Assembly: GCA_018340805.1 (NCBI GenBank)
Contig: JACMZG010001914.1
Location: forward strand, 1,273,820 to 1,337,819
Direction: 5' to 3'
DNA length: 64,000 bases
Source: Microvelia longipes
Lineage: Eukaryota; Arthropoda; Insecta; Hemiptera; Veliidae
The first letter of the stretch is position 1. Each line of letters begins with the position of its first letter. The position numbers and the translations under genes were made by a program. The notes under the pieces were generated by a model. The model saw only the letters and a list, made by a program, of their open reading frames with translations, did not search any database and was not told the DNA's origin. Below are positions 46,691-58,227 of the stretch, piece by piece.

Positions 46691-46990
46691 TTAAAATAAA
46701 TAAAGAAACTCCCTTTCCCCTCTATGACCCCAACCTCATAAGTTTAGGTTTTTCCTTTGAAAATTCGGTAAAAAGGAACAAGATTATAAAAAGTCAGCAA
46801 GAGAAAATAAGAAAAAAGGTTGAGGGTTGATTAGATATCTAGATACAGATTCGAGACAAACATTTCAAACTCTAGTCAGTAACCTAATTATTTAGGATCT
46901 TAGATTCCAACTACTTTGCGGTTATTCAAAAACTAAAGCATAAAAACTATCAGCGCACCATGTCTCTCCCATAGTGTCTCTGTGAATATG
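46691..46990. other. No gene seen
   Basis: Short non-coding spacer. Confidence 0.4.
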
Positions 46991-47075
46991 TGAAATACTT
47001 CTTGACTGGGGTTCGAACCCAGGATCAGTTGTTAAGCTGAGAAGCTATAATACAAAGCGTCTCAGATATATGTCC
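46991..47075 (-). repeat. tRNA-like segment, possible SINE head
   Basis: On the minus strand the T-arm is perfect: stem CTGGG, loop TTCGAAC, stem CCCAG at 47007-47023. It is preceded by a stem-loop with TCAG/CTGA around CTTAACAA, in anticodon-arm position. No proper acceptor stem or A box was found, so this is a tRNA-derived SINE fragment or tRNA relic, not a working tRNA. Confidence 0.45.
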
Positions 47076-47229
47076 ATTGTATAAATTTACAATTTATTTT
47101 ACCAATTGGATTATAAATTCTATAATTTAAAACTATACAATGTCTGCGGAAATGAGAAGTTAGGGAAAGAGCGTGTAAGCAAACTCTAGGTTTGTTAGTC
47201 TGAGGGTCGTACAAGTTACGGTGAGTAAT
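47076..47229. other. No gene seen
   Basis: Short AT-rich spacer. Confidence 0.4.
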
Positions 47230-47512
47230 CAACCAATCAGAACTCTATATCCAGAGTAATAGTAGTAACAAAGATTATTTAGTATACCTAGATAGATCAC
47301 CTAGCCTTTTTAGGAGCTGGATTTGAACAATGGAAAAACTCCCCTTAACAGTGAAGGATTCTGATTGGCTCCACCTGTTGACTTGTACTGTAGGAGGAGT
47401 TAGTAAAGGTTCATGAATCCCCCACTCTAATCTAGTTTAGTTGGTTCTAGCCTTCTAGTTGGAAGGTCCTAGTACTTTTTCTTAAGGGCTTTGTATTATA
47501 CATTACATTAAA
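47230..47512 (+). repeat. Dispersed repeat also found inverted at 51.9 and 54.0 kb
   Basis: TACCTAGATAGATCAC at 47284-47302 and CTTAAGGGCTTTGTATTATA at 47481-47500 both recur in reverse orientation (at about 53970-53995 and 51945-51965). The two recurring pieces lie on either side of the long-TIR element there. Confidence 0.7.
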
Positions 47513-47669
47513 TGTTTCGGCAACATTTAAATTAAGGGACCACTACCATAACATTTTGTGGTACCAAAATTTTAAATTGATTAATACAGAATATGTCCAG
47601 ATTTTCTTTTTTTACTAAAAAAAGAACTTAATATTTTTGAGACAAAATATTTTCTACGTATTATGTTTA
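47513..47669. other. Degenerate start of the 59-bp array
   Basis: Contains diverged units (ATTAATACAGAATATGTCCA). Confidence 0.5.
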
Positions 47670-48290
47670 CCAGGCAGAACTAATAAACTTTATAATTATG
47701 ACAAAATATTTTCTTTAAGCTATCCTAGTGAGTTAAGAGACCGCGCCACATTTTTTCTTATATAATTACTTCTCTTTTCTTATCCAAATGATGTAACTTT
47801 AAGTTTAACCTAGATTATTGTTTAATAGACAGAACAAATGTTATTTCTGATTAATACAGAATATGTCCAGATTTTCTTTTTTACTAGGCAAAACTAATAA
47901 ACTTTATGATTAATACAAAATATTTCTACGTATTATGTTTACTAGGCAGAACTAATAAACTTTATGGTTAAGACAAAATATTTCTACGTATTCTTGTTTA
48001 CTAGGCAGAACTAATAAACTTTATGATTAATACAAAATATTTTCTACGTATTATGTTTACTAGGCCGAACTAATAAACTTTATGATTAATACAAAATATT
48101 TCTACGTATTCTTGTTTACTAGGCAAAACTGATAAACTTAATGGTTATGACAAAATATATCTACATATTATGTTTACTAGGCAGAACTAATAAATTTAAT
48201 GATTAAGACAAAATATTTCTACATATTCTTGTTTACTAGGCAGAAAAAATAAACTTTATGATTAAGGCAAAATATTTCTATATAAAATTC
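47670..48290. repeat. 59-bp minisatellite, eight or so units
   Basis: Unit: ACTAGGCAGAACTAATAAAC, TTTATGATTAATACAAAATA, TTTCTACGTATT(C)TTGTTT. Seven consecutive units from 47886 are spaced 58-59 bp; an earlier unit at about 47675 is separated by unrelated sequence. Confidence 0.88.
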
Positions 48291-48835
48291 TATATAAAAA
48301 TATTCTATATTGTTTTCATTTTATTGCAATATATGCTGTTAAGTATAATTACTTGATTTTTAGTTAGTTTATAATGTGGTTTGTATATTACATCAAGTTG
48401 GCACTAATGTAGTCTACAGTCCACACAAAGAAGTGCCAAGTTTCATCACATTAGCATTTTATCAATGAATATTATTTAATTTTCTTTATAAATCATTAAA
48501 AAAAATTGCATTCATCCAATCCAAAAATAGGCATGAATTAAATGTACCCTTTTGTATAATAACTATTATATAAAGTTTTATGATGAACAAATTATTGTTT
48601 ATCCATGGATTACGTCCAATTACTGATCTTAAACAGTGTACTTAAATGAGAGACAACACTAAATTTTACGTAACCAAGATTCTTCTATTTAATTTTTTGT
48701 GAAGAGCGAAACTAGTCCAAAGAATTCTAAAGTATACTTTTAGTGTCTCTACGATCTGAGGACGAGCAAAGCAAATCCAGAGTGTTAAGAAAAATTTTCC
48801 AGTGACACTGAACCCGTTTTTTTCTAAAAATCGCC
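48291..48835 (+). mobile_element. 5S-containing repeat, decayed copy D without the 5S part
   Basis: Middle module at 48425-48560 (GTGCCAAGTTTCATCACATT, CATTCATCC) and 3' module at 48755-48830 (ATCTGAGGACGAGCAAAGCA, then CACTGAACCCG). The 5S segment between them is not recognisable. Confidence 0.5.
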
Positions 48836-49614
48836 TCTACGAAAGGTAAAATTTAATGAGATTGAACTTTTTTAAAACGAGGTCAAGATGGAGATTAGTG
48901 TAGACCTATTTTACAACATTTAATATAATCCTTGCTATAAGAACTTTCCAAAATTTGGATTAGGATTAAGAATTATTGTATTAGATAATGTACAGTACCC
49001 AGGTATGTAAACATATTATGACTGCTGGGAAAATCCATTGGATTTCAACCTTTCTTCAAAAATTAGTTAAATATCACAAAATCATGCTACTAAGATGAAA
49101 TTTGGTGCAATTGTACCCTTCTTAATAATGAGAGAATATATATATTTTTTTGTAAAACGCAGTATTAATATTGCTTTCATTACTTGAGTTAAGCACGTTG
49201 AGCTATCAGTATTTGGATTGGTGATTTTTTACAAATCCAGGGTTTTCTTCATTTCCTTTTCTGATGACAAGCGAAGCTTAAGTTCCGGATGAAGAGCAAA
49301 ATATCTTAAGTTCAAAGATTTATACTATAACCGTTTTTATATTTTATCACACGAGCCACTTCATAAGCGATTTTTTAAACAAGAAAATTCACATCAAATA
49401 GTTACCTATAGTAATTAACTTTATTGACACTGTTTAAGAGTTTTTATATCCGATTTAACTTTGCGTTACCTGCCAATACAGAACTTTTTTAAAAAGTTCC
49501 TTTCGTCATTTATGCGGTAGGAGTATAGGAAAGGTATTGTGTCTGTGTTACAAAAGGCCAAAATAACATTTCAAATAATTTATCTGTTTCAAGAGTTTTC
49601 AGACCTGAGTAGTT
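48836..49614. other. No gene seen; degenerate repeat fragments
   Basis: Short patches of the 5S-containing repeat family (for example GACAAGCGAAGC at 49266) in otherwise non-coding DNA. Confidence 0.4.
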
Positions 49615-50250
49615 ACAAAAATCGGGTACAGGGTACCTCGGAACTTTTCCTTATCACATCGGATCCGCCACGCTCATCTACCCGTCTTCAGACTATACAA
49701 GCCGTTAAATTTATACTAAAACACGCCTTCGGACTTACTTCGCTTGTCCTCAGATATTATAACATACGTTTCATTCCCAGCGGTCACCCATCCAGGCACT
49801 GACCACGCTCGATGTTTCTTAACTTTTATAATCCAACTACAGTCATGGATTCACTAGCCGTATTGAAAGAAAAACTGCTTTACTTCATTATTACATAATG
49901 ATTTAAAAAGAAAATAAAAAACGCACACTAGTCATTTGATAAAAATTGAACTAATGCCTATAATGAAACTTGGCACGTATGTTAGTCTTATACATAGCTA
50001 CATGGGTGCCAAATCTCGATTCCATCGCAACACTAAATTTTTTGCTGAGTCATTATTTATTGGTTAATTATTTTCCGGACAGCATAACTACACCTTTAGA
50101 CTGATTTTTGTTCAAAGTTTCATCGCTCTAGCATAAACACACTCTCATGGACGATAATAACTATCAATCACACCCACATACGGACAGACAACTTTGTGAA
50201 AAATTACTTAAGAGGCCTAAAAAACTCCTGAAACAGATTATTCCTGTGAC
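49615..50250 (-). mobile_element. 5S-containing interspersed repeat, copy E (near full length)
   Basis: Reading on the minus strand from 50250: 5' module, middle module, 5S-derived part at 49827-49773 (TTAAGAAACATCGAGCGTGG, then TCAGTGCCTGGATGGGTGAC, CGCTGGGAATG), GAGGACAAGCGAAG repeats, and the end CGAGGTACCCTGTACCCG at 49640-49622. It is the clearest copy of the 5S intermediate and C-box segments. Confidence 0.85.
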
Positions 50251-50279
50251 ACCTGTGTTTATACTTTTGTTATATACGT

Positions 50280-50835
50280 ACAGTATAAGGTAGGAAAAGT
50301 AAAAAGTTATTTGTCAGTATTGCTTGTGTGTGTCTGATATCATCATTAACTCTCAGTGTTCTCATGGTAGAGAGTAGAAGCTCTAAAGAAAAATTAATCT
50401 TTAAGTCTAGTAATGCAATCAGGGATTTTCTTTTATGGCGTCTTTAAGTGGAAAAATAACTTAGCAATGATTTTAAAAATGTAAAAACTTGTATTTATGA
50501 ATCAATTGTATTTATTTGGTTTGATTCAAAATGTAGTACCTATGTGTTAAGTTTCATCTCATTATAAGTATTAGTTTAATTTTTATCTAATGACAAACAT
50601 ACATTTCTTAAGAAATTGTTAAAATCAAATCGTTAATTAATCCAATTAGGTTGAAGTTCGGTTCAAGCCAATCCCTTTGTGTTATATCAAGTATATTACT
50701 TATTAACATAATATCCAGCGAAGCGAGTACGAAGATACGTTAAATTATTCCTTGAGTGTCTCCTAATTTTGCAGACGAGCGAAGCAAATCCAATGTGTTG
50801 AGAAAAAGTTTCGAAATTCCCTGAACCTGATTTTT
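50280..50835 (+). mobile_element. 5S-containing repeat, decayed copy F
   Basis: 5' module at 50325-50395 (TGTGTGTGTCTGATATCATC), middle module at 50530-50580 (AAGTTTCATCTCATTATAAG), 3' module at 50770-50830 (GACGAGCGAAGCAAATCCAA). The 5S part is lost. It lies head-to-head with copy E. Confidence 0.6.
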
Positions 50836-51616
50836 TTAAATTAACTTTATAATAAAAGTTTAGGTCAAGATAAAGATTAGTGTGGACGTATTTCTTTAAA
50901 TTTTCAGTTTGACCCTTGACAAAAGCTCATAAAAACAAGTACTTACTAACATTGATGTGGGGATTAGGATTAAAATTTGTTTTTAAAATTATAACGGTAT
51001 GTGAACATATTATGAATGAATGGGGAAATCCATTGGATATCTTACCATGACGTTCTCTTCACCATATCTTGACCAAGAATTTAAATGATTTTGGCGCGAA
51101 GGTCCGTAAATAATACATGTCTTGCTAAATTTCTATTTTTAAGTTACTTATTTACATACTGACGAGGGAAGCTAGTCCGAAGTGTTGAGAAAAAGTTTCG
51201 AGGTATATAAGTTTCAATATATTTTCTTCGGAAAATCCCGAAACATTAAATAACATATTGTGACACCTGCCTAAGTTATAAACTTAAATTATACACAGTA
51301 TTATTTCCCAGAATTATTTTGATGTTATAAACTAATAAAGTGTAATGTTAATGTAAGTATAATGTTTAAAAAAGTTTGCAGATTTCAAAATTTGAACCTA
51401 GGAACCCTTAAATGGGGCTTTAAATGGTCGTATTGACTCCATTTAAGGAATTGAAATCCGACGAATGGAGTCGTTCAGACTTCAGATTTATTTGATTAAA
51501 CGCCCCAAAAACATTTTTTCCCTGTTAAACATGTTCACTCAACATTTTAAGGATTTTTATAAAACTTTTGCTGACTTTTTTTATGAAACTCAAAAGGGTT
51601 CGTGTACCCCTCAAGG
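50836..51616. other. No gene seen; small repeat fragments
   Basis: A 3'-module fragment of the 5S-containing repeat lies at 51160-51212 (GACGAGGGAAGCTAGTCCGA). The rest is non-coding. Confidence 0.4.
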
Positions 51617-51698
<82 letters not shown>

Positions 51699-51700
51699 AT
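51617..51700. repeat. (AT)n microsatellite
   Basis: About 84 bp of AT. Confidence 0.95.
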
Positions 51701-51934
51701 AATAAATATAAAAAAGGTTGAAAATTTTGGTTGCTTATGACTCAAAAACTATTATTTAAGGTTTCGCAAAACGTATGTTTTCGTCATAAGGGACCTCTGA
51801 AACGGATTTGTATCCTGGGACTTCTGCCATGATGAGGCCCATCCCACTAGCGAATTTATTCCCAAAGAAAATTCGCTAAAATGAAATAGTTGCTACAGGC
51901 TGGCTCCTCCTTTATTATACTATTAATAAAATCG
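51701..51934. other. No gene seen
   Basis: Short non-coding spacer. Confidence 0.4.
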
Positions 51935-52014
51935 AAATATTGTAATGTATAATACAAAGCCCTTAAGAAAAGTACTAGATGCTTCCAACTTGAAGGTGGG
52001 GGATTCATTCATTA
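51935..52014 (-). repeat. Left flank piece of the 47.2-kb repeat family
   Basis: TGTATAATACAAAGCCCTTA and AAGTACTAGATGC, then TTGAAGGTGGGGGATTCAT, inverted relative to 47400-47512. Confidence 0.65.
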
Positions 52015-53812
52015 GTCCCTTTACTTAATTTTTTGGAAGACATTCAACATCAAATAATAAATAAAAAGGGTTTTCAATACTGCTGTAAAATATTAAATTC
52101 AGACTTTAATGACTTTATTTATTAAGTATATCTGAAATTGGTAGTAAAAAACTTGAGGTATATACTTGATGTTATGATTAATACTTGAAATTGTTAACTT
52201 TACTTCCAATCTAGAAGATCAGTAATACCAAATCAAGGAACTGATTTTTTAATAATGTTTAAAATTGCATAATACGGAAAATATTAATAGTTCTAACGTG
52301 GTATCAGCATGCCGGGCGATTTTTTGGCATGTGCAGCACCGCGACACAATACGAGCAATTAAAGCCCGGATTCGGGTAAGGACGATAATTTTTTATAGAT
52401 TTATTTACATTATATAATAATATAATATTAATAATACAGCTACAGCTACAGCTTATTTCCAAAAAAACTTCATATTAATTATAGTCCTATTTTCAACCGT
52501 TATCCCACAAGGTCAAATTTATGACTTTAAAAACGCATTGACTCAACTTTATAAAATGACCAATTGTGGCCAAACTACAACTGCCAGCCTCCAAACACTG
52601 ATCTCGCTAGAAAGCCGAGAAAATTCGCCGTAAGACCACACACTTGTATTTTCAAAAACAACCCAACATAACAGCCAAAAACCCGCATGAAATCAAAAAC
52701 CAGCAAAATCTTATGACTTTCCAAAAATTTTGAAGCTACTCCGATGAGAAACCAGCAAAGTTGAAAACCTCCTGGCTTCAGGGAAACTACCCCGTTCACT
52801 CCTCCCCAAGTCAATACCCATATCAATCCACGTTGATAGGTTGATTCCCTCAGCAAAAGCAAAAATAGGCTCAAAAAACACGCTAAAAATGACTCTAACA
52901 GAAGTGATTTCTGTATAAGTTTTTATGTTAAATTTCCATTTAATTACTTCACACAAAAAATGTCTCAAATGAAGTATTTTCAGCGTGGTTTCTGAGCTCA
53001 TTCCCGCTCCACTGAAAAATCAACCCATCAACGTGGACTGACATAGGTATTGACCCGAAGAAATAATATCTTTATTTCATCAAATTTTTACATTTCGAAT
53101 ATAGTAAAAATGAATACATTTTTACAAGTTTATAACTGCAAAATATCTCCTTTGGAATGCGTGTTGCCGTGCTTAACATCTATTTCTTATTTAAGGTTCC
53201 GGTTTATACAATTTAACTTGAGTAGTTACTTAATTATGAATCATTACACGTAACTCATTTTTCCGCTTTTTGAGCTTTAAACTAATGCAAATAATGATGA
53301 GCACAGCCAATTTTAGAGGCATAGTTTAGCCGAGAGAAATTAATGTAGCGCATAACTTTGGAGAAGAATGAAAAATTAGCTACGAGTAGAGCTTGATAAT
53401 TGAGTAGCTACAAAAGTTATAAAGCATACACCGGAACCTTTAGCGTGAAATTTATTGTTAAGCACGGAAACACGGATTGCAAAATAAAATCGCCCGGCAT
53501 GCGGATATACCACGTTAGAATTGTTAATATTATTTCGCATTATGCAATTTTTAAACAGTATTTAAAAGTCAATTCCTTTATTTGGTATTACTAATCTTTT
53601 AGATTGGAAGTAAGTTTAAAACAATTTTAAATATTATTTATAAAATAAAAAAAAATAACTAAAGTTTTTTACTCGCATTCTCACAGATATACGTTATAAA
53701 TAAATGCATTACTTAAAAAATTAGGTTACAAACATTGAAGTCTTGAAGTTAAGAATTCAAATATGAAAAACATATTTGAAGTTGAATTTCTTTCAAAAAA
53801 TTTAGTAAAGGG
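52015..53812. mobile_element. 1.8-kb element with ~300-bp terminal inverted repeats
   Basis: The outer ends AGTCCCTTTACTTAATTTTT and the inverted AAAAAATTTAGTAAAGGGACT-type end match; similarity continues inward, with indels, to about 52325 on the left and 53485 on the right (CTAACGTGGTAT, then GCATGCCGGGCGATTTT). The interior of about 1.15 kb (52330-53480) encodes nothing I recognise; minus-strand frames at 52575-52874 and 52711-53001 overlap in different phases and are unconvincing. A fragment of the TIR occurs at 44890-44975. Confidence 0.7.
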
Positions 53813-54010
53813 ACTGGAGCAGGTATAAAAAGGGTTAAGAAGATTTTCCAATGTGTTTTAAAAATGTCTACTTTAAAAGGGGTGTTGGCTAATGACCTAA
53901 ACTCCTCCTCTTTTGACAGAAAAGCAGTTCCAGTACTGCTAGCACCATCTATTGGAATGGAAAAAACTAACAGTGATCTATCTAGGTAAACTACATAATC
54001 TTTGAGTAGT
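53813..54010 (-). repeat. Right flank piece of the 47.2-kb repeat family
   Basis: GTGATCTATCTAGGTAAACT at 53970-53989 and AACTCCTCCTC at 53902 are inverted counterparts of 47280-47405. Confidence 0.6.
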
Positions 54011-54765
54011 AATGAGTATTTAACATAGGTTAAATACTCATTGACTAAAATAAATATCTATTTCCAGAAATTGAACATTCATACTCCTCAAATAATATTT
54101 TGTAGTTGGTAATATACATATTATAGAGTATAGATAGGCACCGCGTATATCTTATACGTAGATCCCAGAACTACCAACCAAATGGCGTAGACGTAACCAA
54201 AGCACCAATACAACATTTTTCTATGGAGTAATCAGTTTGGCCATCCACTGGAGAAAAACGCAGAAGAGCAAAATAATTTCTTTGTAAGTCTTAATATTTT
54301 ATTATTTTGCTTTCAAACCAAGAGAAGAGATTTTTAACTGCATTGCTGTCTAGAGGTCATAACCCTTGAGAATATCACATATTTCCCCAGCTCCGCTGCA
54401 CTCAACTAAAACTTTTCTATTTAATTTCTTTCTCGCAAAAACATTTTTATTGAACAACGTATTCATATAAAAAATACCTCTTATAGCATGGAAACCTTAC
54501 CGCCCTTGGCAGTAAAGTAAGGCATTTACGTGTAACAAAGCCGTACAATTAGGGAAAAACATTAATTACGATTCTAGTCAAAACCTCTGTTATACTTATA
54601 TACTTTAGACAATTAATTGTTTATAATTATTTATATAGTGATTTGTTTTACTGCGTAATGTATATTTTAGCAAAATTCCAGTATATAATTACGCTTATTA
54701 AATTATTCACTTGACACAAGTCGAGAGAGAAGGAGTCAATTACTATATTTTTAATTAACTATACA

Positions 54766-54771
<6 letters not shown>
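54011..54771. other. No gene seen
   Basis: Non-coding AT-rich DNA with no recognised repeat. Confidence 0.4.

Positions 54772-54826
<55 letters not shown>
54772..54826. repeat. (AT)n microsatellite
   Basis: About 55 bp of AT. Confidence 0.93.
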
Positions 54827-54828
<2 letters not shown>

Positions 54829-55035
54829 CTTACAGTTATTACGGTAATGAGTTAGGAATACGTATTTTAATAATGCTAGACGTCCACTGGAAGCTACCAT
54901 ACGATGTCTCCTCTCCATCTTGATAAACAAGGAAGTAAAAAACACCATCAGGGCTTTATTCTGCGGCACGATGGAATTTTTTCACTCATTTCACCCCAAC
55001 GCCATGGTACATTATTTTAAAAAATTTCAAGTACA

Positions 55036-55193
55036 AATTAAAGTACCCCCTAGAATTAGAACAAATATTTAACTAAACGAACACTATGTATTGGGATAAA
55101 GTTAACACACAATTAATAATCTATCACTCCTAAAATCAGACTGACTTAATATGTCATATACATGACATATTTATCATTAAATGTACCTCAACA
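55036..55193 (-). repeat. Copia-2 3' LTR
   Basis: 158 bp, same sequence as the 5' LTR as far as I can compare by eye. Confidence 0.93.
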
Positions 55194-55202
55194 CCTTCCC
55201 TC
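55194..55202 (-). promoter_or_regulatory. Copia-2 polypurine tract
   Basis: Minus strand GAGGGAAGG directly before the 3' LTR. Confidence 0.75.
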
Positions 55203-56906
55203 ATTTAATGATTTGAGATAAGCCAATACCCTGACAGAGGAGAAGGTGCCTTGGCTTAAAGAGTGGCTTGGTAAGTACATCAGCAAGTTGGTACTGAGTA
55301 TCAACTTTCCTGATATACAGTTCTCCTTCTGTTACCATCTCTCTAACAAAGAAGTGGCGTATCCTAATATGTTTAGTTCTGCGGTGATACTCAGGATTCT
55401 GTGACAGTCGTATGGCTGCTTCGTTATCTACTTGTAAAGTAGGGATTGTAGATCAACTACTTCACTCATTAAACGTTTTAACCATACTACTTCACGAGAA
55501 GCCTCACTCGCAGCTACGACCTCCGCTTCAGTGGTAGAGATGGCAACTGAGGTTTGCCGTTGGCTGAGCCAAGATATCGCCCCTCCCGCGTACATACAAA
55601 CTACACCTGTAGTTGAGCGACCTGTGGACTCATCCCCCCGTGATCAGCATCACTATAGCACTCAAGAATTCCCCTTTTAAAATTATGCTTATAAGTGATA
55701 CCAAAATTTTCAGTTCCTTTCAGATATCTGAAAATTCTTTTAACACGGGTCCAGTCGCTTTTACTTGGGTGCTCTAGTGTTCGTGACACAACTCCCACAG
55801 TAGGCGATATCCGGACGGGTAGCCACCATTAAGTACATAAGTGCTCCAACAGCTTGACGATATCTATGGCTATCTTCTGCATCTACTTCATTATGTTCAT
55901 TACTATCGACCTTCCCTGCTTCGAAATTTTCTTTTACGATAGGTGTAGATAACGCATTACAGTTATCCATTCCAAACCTCGCTAGAATTTTCTTTGTGTA
56001 AGCAGTTTGTCTAACTGAGATAGCTCCTTCAACATTGCAGTCTAGTTCAATGCCCAGATAGTATGATGCAGATTTTACTGTAATTTTGAATTCCTTTTTC
56101 AGATCTTCCATTAATATTTCCTTTTCTTCAGGATTTGTCGTTGCAACAAGACCATCGTCGACATACAACACGACTATTGTCGTATTTTTTTCATCTCTAC
56201 GAATGAACATGCACGGATCTGCTCCGCTACGTACAAAATTAATTTTTAATAATAGTCGCAAAAACGCTTGTTCCAGCACCTTGGTGCTTGTTTCAAGCCG
56301 TATAAACTTCTTTGAAGTCTACAAACTTTATCCGACCCATCAGTAAAACCTTCAGGCTGTTTCATAAAAATTTCTTCATCCAGTTCTCCGTATAGAAAAG
56401 CACTAGTGACGTCAAACTGTGACAAAAGTCATTTTTACACTCGCAGCCATACTTATTACCGCTCTTACAGTACCTGCTTTAGCTACTGGGCAAAGTTTGA
56501 TCATAGTCAACTCCTTTCCTCTGGGTAAACCCTTTCGCCACCAAACGAGCTTTGAATCTTTCGATTGAGCCATCTGGGTTTATTTTAACTTTATAGACCC
56601 ACTTACATGATATAGCTTTCTTTCCTTTCGGCAATGGTTCAAGCTTCCATGTTTTGTTTCATCAAGAGCTTTGATTTCAACTTCCATAGCTTTTCGCCAT
56701 TCAGCTTCATGTTCACTAGCTACAGCTTCTTTATAGGTACCAGGCTCATCAAAATCTGACCTGCTAGCCATCATGATGTAATCCTCAAACTTCTTAGGTA
56801 ATTTAAGAGTAGAGCGATCTCGTAAGTCATACGATCAGATGTGTGGTTTGATTGACTACTTTCTTCAAGAATGTTATCATCTTCTTGTTGAGAGCTGTGA
56901 GATTCT
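55194..56906 (-). pseudogene. pol: Copia-2 reverse transcriptase and RNase H, frame-broken
   Basis: RT begins at about 56720 ([17 protein letters not shown]), continues in shifted frames through FDVTSAFLYGEL (about 56415), SLYGLKQAP (about 56285) and NTTIVVLYVDDGLVATT with the catalytic YVDD at about 56166-56152 in the open stretch 55761-56279. TRPDIAY at about 55815 is followed by a break, then HPSKSDWTRVKRIFRYLKGT and ILECYSDADHGG (RNase H) with a G-run break at 55638. SQRQTSVAISTTEAEVV (55566-55516) and the closing LTKPLF-like region precede the polypurine tract. Confidence 0.85.
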
Positions 56907-57224
56907 TCATTTACTTTCTGGATTCATATCATCTTGATCTTGGTCATCACTTCTACCTTGCTTTGAATCTGGCTCTGCTTCAGAGGGTGTTTCTTCTCTA
57001 ACTTCTTCAGTTGGATTACTCCTCTCTTCAGTTTGAGTACCCATCTCTAATTTGATAGTAGTTGTCCTTAAGAGTGGCTCTTCGCAAAAAGTAACATCTC
57101 TAGACCTGACCAGTCTGTGTTGATCTTTTACCCAGATTCGATAACCGAAATCATCGTAACCGACAAGCACACCTTGAACAGCTTTCTTATCCATCTTCTT
57201 GCGTTTGTTTAGGTGTGTGTGCAT
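56907..57224 (-). CDS. pol: Copia-2 integrase tail and linker segment
   Basis: GVLVGYDDFGYRIWVKDQHR and VRSRDVTFCEE are the copia integrase C-terminal block; an acidic linker (TEEVREETPSEAEPDSKQ) follows and connects to RT. Open in the frame after the 57202 break; ends in another break near 56907. Confidence 0.82.
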   Translation of the reverse strand: MHTHLNKRKKMDKKAVQGVLVGYDDFGYRIWVKDQHRLVRSRDVTFCEEPLLRTTTIKLEMGTQTEERSNPTEEVREETPSEAEPDSKQGRSDDQDQDDMNPESK

Positions 57225-58227
57225 AGCACTGACATCCTATAACACGAAGATGTTTTAGTGATGGTTTCTTACCAGTCCAAACTTCGTATGGTGACTTATG
57301 TTTTTCCGATGATGAACCCGATCTGTTTAAAATATAAGTAGCAGCGTTTACTAACTCCGCCCACAGACCCTGAGTTAAACCTCCATGTGCATGGAACATT
57401 GCACGCGCAGCCTCAACAATAGTTCTGTTTTCTCGTTCACACAACCCATTTTGTTCCGGGGTGTACGGCATTGTTAACCGTTGAGAAATGCCTTCTGACT
57501 TCAGAATTTTCCGAACTGCATGGTTATCAAATTCTCCACCATTGTCAGAAAGGAGCTCTTTGACTTTATGACCAGCAGTCTTAGCTAAGGCTAACATTTC
57601 TTTCAACTTATCCACTACTTCAGACTTATATTTGAGGAAAAACACGAACCGAAACCGACTATAATCATCTTTGAATAGCACGAAATACCGATAACCCGAA
57701 ATGGACTTTGTTTCGAACGGACCGCATACATCCGCCGCGATAGTTTCTCCCGGTTTCTCAGCTCTACTCCTTGTACCGAATGATTGTCGATGTGCTTTTC
57801 CGTAAACACAACCTTCACATACATCACTATCAGTTTCTACTTTTACTCCAAGCTCTCTCGATATCCACTCTTTCACATGACGTTTGTTTTGATGTCCCAA
57901 TCTTTCATGATAAAGTTGCAGTAAATCGGAATTAGATAATGAATTTAGTTGCCCAGTAAATGTGTTCAAAAATTCAAATTTTACTTTATAAAGACCTCCT
58001 AAACGATTTCTAAACCCTTCTAGTATATCGTTATTAATTTTTAAATAACATCTTGTGACATTTGCTATAAACAAACTATTCTCCTGTTTATCTTGAGCAG
58101 CTAATGGTGAAAATAAATTTTTCTTCAAACCTGGAATATACCACACATTAGTAAGTGTAAATATACGCTGTTGGCTTTTAACTGTCGAAACTACTTCTAT
58201 ATCTCCAGACCCAACCGCATTAAACAC
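57187..58227 (-). CDS. pol: Copia-2 protease C-terminus and integrase
   Basis: 346 codons open. Begins with the protease tail (TLTNVWYIPGLKKNLFS), then the integrase zinc finger (YHERLGHQNKRH ... CEGCVYGKAHRQSF), the catalytic triad in AADVCGPFE, LLSDNGGEFDN and PEQNGLCERENR, and the end GKKPSLKHLRVIGCQCYAH. The last residues are out of frame after a one-base change in an A run near 57202. This is the best preserved part of Copia-2. Confidence 0.9.
   Translation of the reverse strand: MFNAVGSGDIEVVSTVKSQQRIFTLTNVWYIPGLKKNLFSPLAAQDKQENSLFIANVTRCYLKINNDILEGFRNRLGGLYKVKFEFLNTFTGQLNSLSNSDLLQLYHERLGHQNKRHVKEWISRELGVKVETDSDVCEGCVYGKAHRQSFGTRSRAEKPGETIAADVCGPFETKSISGYRYFVLFKDDYSRFRFVFFLKYKSEVVDKLKEMLALAKTAGHKVKELLSDNGGEFDNHAVRKILKSEGISQRLTMPYTPEQNGLCERENRTIVEAARAMFHAHGGLTQGLWAELVNAATYILNRSGSSSEKHKSPYEVWTGKKPSLKHLRVIGCQCYAHTPKQTQEDG

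Noticed and set aside
46991..47075. Functional tRNA gene
   Set aside because: Only the T-arm is sound; no acceptor stem and no A box.
49539..49802. 87-codon plus frame
   Set aside because: Antisense over the 3' module of repeat copy E.
52575..53001. Two overlapping minus frames inside the long-TIR element, considered as transposase
   Set aside because: They overlap out of phase, lack catalytic motifs and show no similarity I recognise.
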